NCBI GenBank assembly: GCA_030248225.1
Contig: JASANE010027764.1
Coordinates: forward strand, 1-64,000
From: Trileptium ribeirensis
Taxonomy: Eukaryota > Nematoda > Enoplea > Enoplida > Thoracostomopsidae
Length of the DNA stretch: 64,000 nucleotides
Direction of reading: 5' to 3'
Part shown: positions 24,201 through 35,600 of the stretch, piece by piece
Numbering within the stretch: the first letter of the stretch is position 1
Layout: every line of letters begins with the position of its first letter
Translations under genes and position numbers: made by a program
The notes under the pieces: generated by a model
The model's input: the letters and a program-made list of their open reading frames with translations, nothing else
Told to the model about the DNA's origin: nothing
Database searches by the model: none

Positions 24201-25378
24201 TTCGCGTAAGTAGTGTGCTAGTCGATACAGTGCTTGCTGGATTGGCTTAGCATCTCCGGTTTCTATGCGGTGCCTATGCTCAGTGCAGCGCCCTAGATCG
24301 AAATCATGGGTGCTGAAGGCATCTGCATTTTCAGCACTCGCAGTTTTCAATTGCTTTAGCTCAAACGGAGATAATAATGTCTTATCAAAATCGGTCTTGC
24401 TTAGGACCGTTTGAGCTCTTTCATGGTCAATTGACCGTTTCCCTGCCTCTATGTGTTGCATGATCCTTTCGGGGTGCGCTGTAATGTTGTTTAATTGTTT
24501 GGTGGGCTTGTGCTCCTCGTACCGAACTAAATGTTTGTTTGTGTCCTTCAAGAATTGCACTGTAGAGTTAATCATCGTTTCGATATGACCTATTGTTTGT
24601 CCGGCATAAATAGTGACCGGTGTGTTTCCAAAGTTAATTACTGAGATTGGTATAGTTCTTTCGCTCCTTAACACTAATGCGTTTCCCATGGCATATCGAC
24701 CATTTCCGGTGCGGGCACGAATAGTGCCGGTCCTACACCTGTTTCAGCTATCTCAGGGATTGCATTAATAAATGTTTCAGTGTTTGGTTCTATGGTGGTG
24801 ACCGTGCGACACATTATTGCGATTAGTGGTGGGTCGTAACGTTCTAGGCCTGCAAAAGGTATCTTAGCCTCTTCATCCTCTACTGGTATTTCTAAGCAAC
24901 GTTCTTTAAAATTTATAATGCATTTTGGTAAATGGGACATGAAATTAGTTCCTATAATGCAGTGATAAGGTGCTATTTTAGTGACGAAGAATTCTGTTTG
25001 TACCTTTATAGACCCGATCGACAAAGGTACGCTAATGCTGCCGTCCAGTGCCAATTCCTGGTTAGTAGCGGATACTATCCTAGTGGAATCATCCGGGCGC
25101 GGTTGGAGACCTAATTTATTAACCAGGTATTGTGATACGATGGAAACGTCTGCACCGGTGTCGATCAGAGTAAGTACTGGTGTGCGGTATATAAAGGCAT
25201 TGATGAGCAGGGGTGCGTCCATGTGATGTATTGCGGTTACCTGTCGGTGGTAGGCGACTGTGCGATGTCCCGTACGTTGGGATCTCTCATATACAGCGAA
25301 TAGCTCAGTGGGATCTACTAGAACGACGCTTTCGTCCTCGGTGGTAGCATTTATTCGAGCTGACCGACGAGGACTCAT
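21209..25378 (-). pseudogene. pol: pol (protease-RT-RNase H-integrase), copy B, broken
   Basis: The clearest pol in the inverted repeat. An ATG at 25378 opens the protease ORF (to 24674) with LTLIDTGADVSIVSQ, so the catalytic Asp is intact. A frameshift near 24680, also present in A, leads to the RT N-terminus (24689-24057, CLEFRK). RT motifs are SSLDLNKGFWQMELDPEI and VLPFGLNSSPGAFQP, but Y-x-D-D reads YIGN. A TAA near 23475 is shared with A. RNase H holds TDHTPLKALFDKPP and NADPLSRDP (23153-22947). Integrase (22348-21209) has the H...H...CTLCQ zinc element, VDILD, YSDRGGAFTA and QANGEVEIFNRT. A stop inside integrase (after FENVC, about 21713) is private to B. Catalytically dead. Confidence 0.8.
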
Positions 25379-25460
25379 TGTTCGCAGTTCGAGGCGTTCC
25401 GTGGAAGCTGCTAGGGCTGAAACCGTTGGTGGAGGCGTGTTTGTAGTGCCATACTCATTA

Positions 25461-27087
25461 TCAGTTTTTGACGCTCAATTCGAGTCGCTTTGGCTCTGCC
25501 CGTCCACATGGTCGTTGCTGCCACCAACGCTGTAGGCGCCCTTTTATGCATTTACGACAGAAGCCAGCTCTCTTCCTTAAGTAAATTATTGCCCCTATAC
25601 CAACAATTAAAAACACAATGAGCATCCACAGGTAAAGAGCTACTCTAGTTGCAGTGATGTATGGGAAGTCGATTACCTTCTTCAACTGCTCATCGGCTAT
25701 TTGCTGGAATTGCAGGTTTGCCACTTTGGCATGTTCTAACGAACTCCAAGCAATCGATTTGAGGGGTATATCCGGAAAGTCATGTACAGTGATGTTAGGT
25801 CCAATGTGAACTGTCACTTCTTGCGCTTCTAGTGTGCTAGCCAGCATAAAGCATAAGTGGGCTGACCACGAGCTGGGCATAGTTATTATGCGACAGCCAC
25901 AAAACGCCATTGTCAGCAATGTCAATTGTCTCTCCTCGGGTAACGTGGCTGGGATGATTCTTCTTGAAGACGACAGCCTTGCGTTCAGCGTTTCGGATTA
26001 AGACTCCTTGTGCTGTGGTGTAGACGTCGGTGTGGTTAGCCATTGGCCCGACAATGCGCTGTTCCTGCAAAGTTGGCAAGCTTCCTCTGGGGCGTCCTCG
26101 CCCATGATGATCCAGTCCAAGCAACGCGATGTATGGTCCGTAGCAAGTGCGTGTATCTCGCTGCACGCAATGCGTGTAATTTTAGTACATCATAACGTGC
26201 TCGTTGAACCCACGTGGCGTAATCAGACAATCGTAGTATCATGTCAGCGCTGCGCTCGGGGACGTTCCAGCCAACATTACATATTTGAAAGTAGGGTCGG
26301 ACGTCGTCCGACCTAACTAACGGAACCCGCAGTATAAATGCAAATTTAAATGAGCCTAGATCGATGTGCACTGGATAGATTTGTCCAAATTGATAGGCTA
26401 GTGCTGGTTCTAGTATTAGAGTGGTCTGCGCTATCTGCGAGTTTTTCTGGAATAAGCTCTTTAACGTGGATACGTCCACTACTTTCGGTGATAGTTGGCC
26501 TCTCATCATGACTTCCATGACGGCGTCGACGGATGATCGAAGGCTAGTGCGAACCATGGGGTTAACTAGCTCGCGGTGAACCTCAGTAACCTAGCGTTGC
26601 TCTTGGCACCTTACCTGATCAATCATGGTGACTACCTCCTGCATTTCATGGCGCAAAAATGAGTGAAGCTCCTCGTTAGCGTGCGTTAGTTTCATGATCG
26701 CGAGTTACCATAGGCGACATTATAGGTGTTTCTTATTTCTTTAGACAGCGCGAGTACTTGCTTGTTCAAATCCTTAAGATGCACCGCATTAGTGAATACT
26801 ACACCTACACCTAGTAATCCTGTTACTACACCAGCTGCTCCAGCTAACGCGGCGTGAAATCGCTTCTTCCGGACCTCAGGTTCCTCACAAAGATGAGCAT
26901 TCGCCTCGCAATACTCGCGCATTAATGCCATATAATAGCTAGTGTCTAATACGCCTTGATAAGTACTCCTTAATTCTCTTTCTAATTCTTGCACTTCCTG
27001 TTGTAAATCCGGCATGGTGGTATTTGGGTTGGGACAGCGGTTCCCCAAACATGGTTTACCCCGATTAGTGTATACACACCATGCCAT
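25461..27087 (-). pseudogene. env: Env-like fusion glycoprotein region, copy B, broken
   Basis: Better preserved than in A. The ORF 27087-26692 (real ATG) has CLGNRC, a coiled-coil-prone segment, a furin-type RKKR at residues 73-76, and directly after it a Gly/Ala/Val-rich hydrophobic segment of about 22 residues, then a heptad-like stretch (LKDLNKQVLALSKEIRN). This is the arrangement of a class I fusion protein cleavage site, fusion peptide and first helical region. ORF 26557-26036 and overlapping frames continue the ectodomain. ORF 25925-25461 has ITVHDFPDIPLKS, a single transmembrane helix (about residues 97-117, VALYLWMLIVFLIVGIGAII) and a basic, Cys-containing tail. Frame changes between pieces break it. 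It ends 82 bp before the pol ATG. Confidence 0.65.
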
Positions 27088-29662
27088 GCCAGTTGCTTGA
27101 CAATCTAAATGCTAGTCCATCTAAAGATAGCCGTAAAATTATTGGTAAAAAGGTGGATTGCGAAGCAGTGATTACTAAACCCTGTGGTTCGATTAACGTG
27201 CCCACCTGTTGATTTCCCGTGGCTCCTAAGCGTGCTACCTGGTCCAAAAATGGACTAGCAACAGCGCGAGTTTTCCCTAATTGATGTAGGATGCGCAAAA
27301 TCGTTAGTACCCATACTATTTTGGTCCCTTTTTTTACCAAGCCTACCGCAGCTTTTATACTTTGTCCTAATCCGTTTGAAGAGAACCGTACCGACCCGAT
27401 CGGTGATGCCCGGTCACTCCCGTCAACGGCGTTGTTGCGTTCATTGCTGGCATTTTCACTGTCCCCGGAGAAACTCAGCTCAGATATGAGATCATCAGAG
27501 TCAAGTGATTCAATTGCGGGCATGTCAAATTCGTCCCCGCTGGCGTCACTGAGTGCTGCACTCAACTCACTTTCAAATTCCTCTTCGTCAATAAATGTTA
27601 TGTCAGCGCCATGGTCAGTGTATAGGGCTTGGTCCATGTCTTCCATTGGGTCACTCTGCCAGATGTTTTGGGCGGGCTTGCGTAACCACAATAGTCGTAG
27701 GTACAATAGTTCTTCGCGCTTTAGTTTGCTACCTACATCTCTGAAAGGTGCGTTAGCCATTATAGCGTATGCAATGTGATGTATTGACAATACCGGAGTT
27801 TTGGGTCCGAATTCGTCAAATTCCGTAACTAGGTTATCCAACAAGTACGGTCCGCTTATTATTGTTTCGAGAAACTCCAAGTAGGCTTCCCTGTACGCTA
27901 TAAGTTCATAAGCCGAGTGCAATCCATGTGTGCTACTTGTTCGAATGGATACTGTCCCATCTCTCCTAATTGTCCCATAATCTGCGGAAAGATTCCCGGC
28001 GTAGTCCCAGTCGCCATGATAAGTGGTAAACGCGCACTCTTCCCCAGGCATGAAGTTTGGATTATGTCGTTCCTCACACACGATACATGTTTGGAGGATG
28101 GGAATTTGAGACCGATACGCTTCCGTGATTGCTTGTGTGATGCTCATTGCGTTGATTACTCGGCCCACGATTTCCAAGAGTCCCTCCAGGTGTTTTAACA
28201 TGCAACTACTAACGCGTATATCAGGCATAGTGTGTAGGAACGGGGATGCGAACCCTAACAGCTCTGACAGAACGGCAGCGTAACGCCGTCGGTCGATTCG
28301 GGCCGTCCCAGCCACTCGGGCCCTGAGCAACTGATGGGCATTTCAAATCCGCTCCGACACAGCTATGACCCTCCGGTAAAATAGCGTTCTCTTTGGCATC
28401 CTATCTTCTCCGAAACGCAACTTAGGCGTACAGTGGGGAAATTTTCCGTGACATTCAGGTTTAACTGCTGGCACGATTTCTGAATCCGATCCCAACAACG
28501 CTAGTCGTTCCTCATCTGGTAATCCGTGCAAAATCAGGGGCTCTACTATTTCACTAGTGTCATTTAATGCCTACAATTTCCTTAATATGATATCTAACAA
28601 CTGATGTTTATATGTTCGTGTACTCAATTGCTCCAACCTGTGCTTAGGTCCTATCAAGTCTGTGTGGTTAATCGCGGGACCCACACCAACTCGGCCGACG
28701 GCTGGTGCACTTTCCATCGATTCGGGTGATTTTAATGCTTGTTCGATTACTTTTGTCAAGTCAACAGGAGGTCCGGATGAGTTATTTCATATGGTGCGGG
28801 CTTCTTCCGTACTTAATCGACACGTTACGGTTTCGACTTCGTTTTCCTGCTGCTGGTTTCCTATTATGTTCGTTTTCTCTGCCATGTCATTTACTCTGGG
28901 TAAGAGTATAACAATTTCGAGCTTCGGCTGGTTACTATTGGTTCCTCCTTATCAACATAATTCATCCCTAGGTTACCAAACTCTACTTGAGCATCATTAG
29001 GTTCCGTGGTCCGCAAATGTTAGCTTGATTATCATGATTTTCTAGACTTGTAATGTTTTCGGCACTCGGCTCGGCGTTGTCTCCGTGTAGCCCTAAATCC
29101 TTTTCACACTCAGTCGAACTGCTTCCTCTCCCGATTCTACACACGATTCAAACGTACCGGCTGCGGATTGGTCGCAGTCGGCCACACAGATATTCACCTG
29201 CTGGGTGGGTAGATTCATCAACGACAAATAAAGGCCGCGATCCCTGACCCCAGATCTGGTGGCCTCCACACTTACGAACCAAACTCTAGTCAACTTAGGT
29301 CCTACATACAAATGACAATTTTGAACGGAGCTAGGCAAATCAGGACAGCTCACTTCCGAAGGCCTACTTCGCACCTGGCCGGTGTCCACGAGCGGTCTTA
29401 CCCGGCCGGTTGAAAGGTACTAGGGTACACATATAAATTCAAATTTTGAACGGAATTGGAACAATCAGATTGACCCGAGTTCTGAATGTCTCCTTCGCAC
29501 GTGACCAGTGTCCACGAGCGGTCTTTCCCGATAAGTTGAAAAGCTACAGGGCCTAGCAGCCACTAAATTGGTGGAAGTCTCTTTCCATTCCATTGGATGC
29601 ATTTACTAAGTTCTTTCATTTAGTTCCCTTGGTTCTCAGTTTCTCCCCATTACGTTCCTGGC
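27065..29662 (-). pseudogene. Region X, copy B (unknown protein), 5'-truncated
   Basis: Matches copy A region X from about 8458 onward. The largest frame, 28330-27065, differs from A at only a few residues. Stops after KL (28571), after ERI (28343) and the TGA near 28785 coincide with those in A. The 42-residue Cys repeats (29.3-29.56 kb) are recognisable, one with a private stop. Similarity ends at about 29662, beyond which the sequence becomes unrelated AT-rich DNA. No family recognised. Confidence 0.55.
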
Positions 29663-32423
29663 TAAGAACTTATATGTCAATTTCCTTTACAAATTAAAAA
29701 ATTAGAGATATATGTCAATTTCCTTACAACCAGATAAAATTTTAAATTATCTTGCAAAATGTAAACGGAGCAAATGACTTCCATGGTTTTTCATCTTCAC
29801 TCTGTAAGAATTGTTCAACGTAACCTAATGTTAACAAAATAAGACCAGGTGATTTCTTAAGGCAGTTGCTTGGGACTACTTCTTGTTTACAAAGAGCGTC
29901 GGTGTGTTGACCGTGATATGCATAGCACGGTATTAATTGTTGATTATGGGGCTTTTATTGGAATTGTATACCCCTCGGTTGTATGCATCACGTTTACGTA
30001 CCTTATCAGATGATGTGTACGTTTTTTCCGGGATTCCAAGAATTGCAAAATGGGACCATCCCCTTACGGTTGTCTCGGGGTACTTGCTGCTACTGAAATT
30101 TTATGTGAAGGAGTTTTTTTACCAGGCTGTTTGGAGATGTATCGGCTGCCCAACCCGCCGATTGTGACAGTCTAGCACGCTGGAGATCGTTGTAGGCAAT
30201 CGATACTCGCCCAAGCGAGCTTGAGGGCAATCAATTGCTCGCAAAAACCTAGGGTGGGTGGGTGGAAAATACCAAGCCAGAGTACGTCGGGAGTTTGGTC
30301 TGCAATTCATCTTCGGAAGAGGGCAGCTAGCCAGAAAAACGACCACATTATCCATGGGGTAGCTAGGAAAAAAATTCGGGGGGAATAGCATAACTCAAGC
30401 CGAGACCTTATGTCGCTTCGTTCCTGCCGGCCGGTGTGTATTTGCCCCGCAGGGCAGAATTTTAGATTATTAAAACTAAAAAGCAATTTCGGGGCTACTC
30501 CGACAGGAAAAATGTAGTCCAGCTGAGAAAAAAATTTTTACTAAGGGGGGACCGTCGGTAATTTTTAAGGTCAAAAAATTACCGGAGGGGGAGTACCCTC
30601 CCTGGCTACGCCCCACACATTATCTCATAAGGCAAAGTAGACGAGTATGACCGAGTGTATCTGCAACATTTCCTATATGACCTTTTATTATCACTCGTTG
30701 CTTGAAAATACCATATCTTGATCAACCATATGGTAACTTAAAGTGCCTTAGTGCGTATCATTTTAGAACATGGTACTGAAGTTAAATACCTGTTTTTCCA
30801 TCGCAGCTGTTAGACGCGTTCTTAATTCGAAACTGTGCGTGTTTTGTTAAAACATGTGGAGCATTACATAAACAAAAGCTACAGAACATGTATCTAATCA
30901 AAAAAGTATAACAGGAGAGTAATTTACTTTAAAAACCGGAGAAACCAAAAATTCCAGCGTGGCATTATATAGATAAATATACCTAACTGTTGTACGTCTA
31001 GTAAGTCGAGGCTACTCTACGCTGAGCTGTTCCGTATAGTTGCTGCTGTAAATATGTTCGATGGCCTCGCTAACACTATACCGCGATCATAAATTGCTAT
31101 GGCTTCCTGAGCCTCTTCAAAGTCCCAGAGAAACAAAAAATGCCTCGGAAATGGCGTTATCCATAGGGAATAATTTTAGGATATTTATTTTTTGTCGATG
31201 CTTTTCTCTAAAAACATCTTAATATTCTGTTTCATAATTGATTCGCAGTTATGTTCATGCTAAAAGTTTAAAGGTTTGGCGTGGGCATTAAGAGCAGCCA
31301 GAGCCTCTGCAAGCTATGTTTCTAAGAAATTTTTGTCTTAAAAAACCACGAAAAATTTGACAGATCGCTAATGGCACAATGATAAGTTGAAATTTGATTT
31401 GAGTTTGTTTTCTCCGGTGCCAGAATTACGTTTCTTTTAAAACATACGGGTCCCTATTTTTGGGTCCTCTTCCTTTTCTGGGGATAGCATGTGACCCCGA
31501 AATTGTTGTCCCTCTATTTATGGTACATTGCGGGTACCACGGATAAATAATTAGGCACTGGCACAGGGAAGAACTTTAAGAGCTCTTAGCTTTTTAGAAC
31601 GCATCAGATTGATGTTCGAGATACAATGTAGATAGTCGCAACTCGTTTTGGGGTTTGTCTAATATTTATACGATCAGATCAATCCTATAACGTACTTCCC
31701 CAGACATTTTTCCGGGGGTATTCTTTCAACTTCTCCGCTGTGTACCTGCTAGCACTCAAACGTGAAATTCTTACATTGAAGAGTTGAAGTTTGGGAGTTT
31801 CCGCAGTCTTGCTAATCGTTTGAGTCCATACCTGACCCGGACGGTGGGTAAAGATGATTGAGCGAATTGACGTCCAAGAATAATTAGTTGATGGTTGTCA
31901 AATATGTACTATATTGAGATTTCACTGACTGTGGTATAAAAAGTCAATTAAAAAAATATAGGGTATGTTTAGCGTAGGGCCGCAATTAAATTTTTTTACT
32001 CTTTGCCTGCCCTGCGGTACGCATGTCAGTTCCTCCTTTGTTATTGAAGGAAGAAACCGGACGTGATCCAAATATTAACCCAGTTACCTTCTCAGACGGA
32101 TTTATCTCGTATCCAGGTCAGCCGGTCCCTCTGAAATAGTTATCTGCTGATCCGATAGCTGCTGGGGTGACATCTGCTCAACACGATTGTGCAAAAAAAA
32201 CAGGAGTATTGTGGCTTTACATGCTCGGCATTCGCGGTTTAACATGTTTAAATCTGGGGTGGACAATCCTAAAACTGTGGGTACCCATAGTATAGGTGAA
32301 CCACAAGTGAGTGGAGCACCATGCAAACGACTGGGTGGCTCGAACGGCCATCCCTCTCTATCAATTGTAAAATATTTTCTTTTTTATTTATACGTATAAA
32401 TATCTTTGTTTTTTCACGCATAG
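29663..32423. other. Non-coding region between retroelement and first visible PDXDC1-like exon
   Basis: No supported coding sequence. It contains a short direct repeat of TATATGTCAATTTCCTT (about 29669 and 29711) next to the end of copy B, and a 10-bp inverted repeat GGTAATTTTT / AAAAATTACC (30557-30583). The right part should be intron or upstream region of the PDXDC1-like gene, because the exon at 32424 begins at a splice acceptor. The first exon and start codon were not found. Confidence 0.5.
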
Positions 32424-32617
32424 CAAGAAAAAGCTAGCACTTGGCGATGCAGCACCGACAGAGAATCTCCGACCAGCGAGCAAGCGGTGACAACAACAAC
32501 TGTAGCTTCTTCCGGTGGCAACCAAAATGACGCCTCTTCGGGATCAGTTTCGGATCCGAATGCAAACAACGGAGGTGACAGTGGTGGTGGTACGGGTCAT
32601 CGGACGGAGCGAACCAG
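32424..32617 (+). CDS. PDXDC1: PDXDC1-like exon a (low-complexity N-terminal part)
   Basis: The acceptor CACGCATAG and the donor AACCAG|GTAAGT bound 194 nt, entering in phase 0 and leaving two bases over. It encodes a Ser/Thr/Gly/Asn-rich, probably disordered segment (SSGGNQNDASSGSVSD). Because it has no homology by itself, the acceptor choice is the least certain boundary of the gene. Confidence 0.6.
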
Positions 32618-35600
32618 GTAAGTGCTTCTCTGGTTTTGTATAAGTGGGACTGCAAAAGTTGCTTGCGGAAACAGATATGATGATGTTTTCGGTTTAGTTT
32701 TTCGCTGAAATGAAGAGATAATATCACTTCTATCCCGAGACGTGGGGTTACCGTGCTGTTGGTGCCCTGCAAGTACTCCCGCCTTCCGTTCGCCCATCTC
32801 CTGATTCGAGCTCCTCCGGTGAATATTGCTTCCCTCGATTCAGTTTTATGTGCCCAAAATGATAAAAACGTGTCACTGTTCAACAAGATTCGGAAAACTC
32901 ACCACGCGTCCCGACCCCATAAACGGCACAAAGTCATCATGCATCCACCGTCAATGTTGTTCGGATTAGCTTCGCGGTCCTTAAAAATGGAGTCCAGCTG
33001 CAGCCACGGCCGTTGTTTTTGGCGGCGACCACCATCATCTTTGACACACATTTTGTTGCTCACGCTCTCTGCACAATTCCCGCTTCTTGTATTTGGAACA
33101 TGCTTTAATCACATTTCAGCGCACCCGGAAAAGCTATTGACCCCTTTTAGAACTCTGCGTACAACTAACCTAAAAATACCAAATTCTGACACGTATTTTG
33201 GTGAAAACATTTTACCCTCTGACCGTCCCGCAGGGTTAGTCATCCTCATCATATGATTAAAGGGTAAAATAACCCTATAAGGTCTTTGTTCGTTGCCAAC
33301 AAGCAAGAAACCAACTTAGTCTAAATTTTGAAAAAAATTTTTTTTACCCGATGGAAACTTTATGGCTAAATAATAGCAGTTACTCGCAAGCGAGGGTGAA
33401 ACCGAGTGAGCGTCGTTTGACCAGGTTTTAATTTTGTGTAACAGCTGGTTCTGTGTTTTTGATGCACATATACATCAAATCTAGCGAATTTTTGACAAAA
33501 TTTTGAGAAATCCTGGGAATCCTGAAAAAGCCAAAAAATCCTTAAATTTATCGGTATTTCAGTAATTTAAATTTTATGTTTCAGAGTTTAGTTAGTTAAA
33601 GCATTACGAATAATCCGACCGACTCCAATTACATAAATTTTAAAAATACATTGCTATAACATTTGGTCTTTGTTTACTCCGTTACGTTTTGACGTTAATA
33701 CATATATACTGTGGCGTTATTGACAAGACACCCTAGGTTGGCCCAAGATTGACCGAAATGTTGTTTTGTATAACCAGAAAACCGGGGAGCGAATTGGCAC
33801 TTTTATCCTGGAAATGTGAGAATGTTTTTTAAAGATATAGCGGGGTCCCCGCAGGAAAGCGAAATGAATTGTGTGGTTCATTATACACTAATTGAGGAAA
33901 CTTTGGCGTTTCCACCAGTTCTGTTTCAAAAAGCTATATCCGTTCGGCTTCGGTTGTGGCCAATAATTGTATAATGAAATTAATTAATACTACTGAGTGT
34001 GAAAATGTATAATATTCAAATATTATTTGCAACGCAATTTCCTATGTCTGACCGCGTTTTTAAGGAACAATAATACATAGCTGTATTCAACATCAGCTGT
34101 AGATGTTCATATTACGTGTGTTTGATCACTGTTTTGGTAAGTAACTTATCAGGACGTGTGTATATTATACGTAGAGTTATGATTATTAACATGGAAAACA
34201 CAATATGATTTGCTGTATCATCTCCAAAAATATAAGAAAATTTTTGATTTTCAAAGTTTAGCGGCTCTGAATAATTATTAATTAAATCAACTATTAATTA
34301 ATGTGTAGTAGAATACATTTTTGACGGTGACATAGTTGTTTTTTTTCGTTTTCAGTCGGAAACTAGTTAGCGACGTGATGGTGAATTTAGAGAAGCTGAT
34401 TATGACCGACGATTGGATATATGAAAAGGAAGGCGAAGAGAAGACAACAACAACGGCTGCGAAACGCAAGTAAGTACAGCTAAGCAGTACTTGAGCTCGT
34501 ATAAATTTATGGATTTAAGATCTCGTCTGGATTGATTGCCCCGAAATAGTAAAGATTGCTACTTTTAATTTTTTAATATTCCACTGATATAATTGATGTT
34601 ATACCTTTGAAGTAAAATCATATCAATTGCAATCATGTCTTTAAGCTAGTTTGAGGGGGGTTATTGAGCTTTGGTGAAACGCAGTGAACGAATAATTTGG
34701 CTGTGAATGGGTTGAAACCATTCTGCCGAATACATAAGTGTTCTCAAAAAATCTATCTGGTTCTTGACAATGTAGTCTAATGGCTGCGAATTAATTTAAT
34801 GTCATCTAATAATATGTCATTATTTCTAATAATATGTATTATTTGTATATATATGTGATATATTTTATGTATATAAATGTAATTATTTCAAATAATATGT
34901 CATTATTTCTAATGCATTGTTGCATTATTTTCAAAGCAATCAAATATGTACGCCAAAGTTTGGATGTACTACGGAAAAAATTGATTTCCCGACTTCGATC
35001 CCGTGGAAATCATATTGAACAACCAGGGAGCTGCGATTTGATGCCGAAAATGGTCACTTGACCCGGAAAAAAGTTTGATCCTATTTTTATTAAAAAATTA
35101 CAAGAAGCAAAATTATTCAGCAAAAAATATATTGATGGAATAAAATTATTGAAAAAGAAAAATTATTCAAAAATATTGTAAAATATTTCAAAATATTATT
35201 GTAAGATATATATATAATATTTAAAAAAATTTTAAATTTACAGAGTCTGAGACACGAGATTGATTCAGGCATTTTGGTCAAAATTTGAACTGTGTGAATT
35301 TTGTGTATTTCGAAATTTTTCAGTTGTATGCATTTCTGTGTGATAGTGAAGATTTTAGCAGAAATATGTACAATCTGATGCAATTTTACATTTTTGGCCT
35401 CCAGTTTATGTCTGAAATTTAGGTTATGTACTTTAAACATAAACACTCCCAACCCAATTATTATCCTTGTTCATGATGGATTTAGAAACACTCATGTTTC
35501 ATGGTAACGCAGTCACTTGACATCGAAGTTGCCACTGAATTTATGATACAAGTAGCTTTTTAATTCGACCTTATCATCGCCGAATTTATTCTATTTATTC

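Larger units (their letters stand above)
8458..29662. repeat. Giant inverted repeat: about 10.3-kb arms, 0.6-kb spacer
   Basis: Arm 1 (about 8458-18782) and arm 2 (about 19397-29662) are reverse complements with high similarity over their whole length. For example, 421-residue frames at 9806-11071 and 27065-28330 differ at only a few positions, and the 137-residue Y2 is the same in both. The spacer 18783-19396 is not symmetric. The arms share nonsense and active-site lesions but also carry private indels, so the duplication is real but not newborn, unless read noise produced the differences. Confidence 0.85.
19397..29662 (-). mobile_element. Decayed retroelement copy B (X-env-pol-Y), inverted
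   Basis: Reverse-complement copy of A, truncated at both ends. It lacks gag and the first part of X on the right (homology ends near 29662, inside the A region around 8458) and lacks the last part of Y on the left. Compared with A it has fewer single-base indels, so its pol and env frames are longer. It still carries the stops, the pol frameshift and the RT YIGN change seen in A. Its ends are not at LTRs, so it did not arrive here as a standard integrated provirus. Confidence 0.8.

Noticed and set aside
32434..32886. 150-codon minus-strand ORF over PDXDC1-like exon a
   Set aside because: Antisense of an exon with clear splice sites and correct phase on the plus strand. No recognisable domain.
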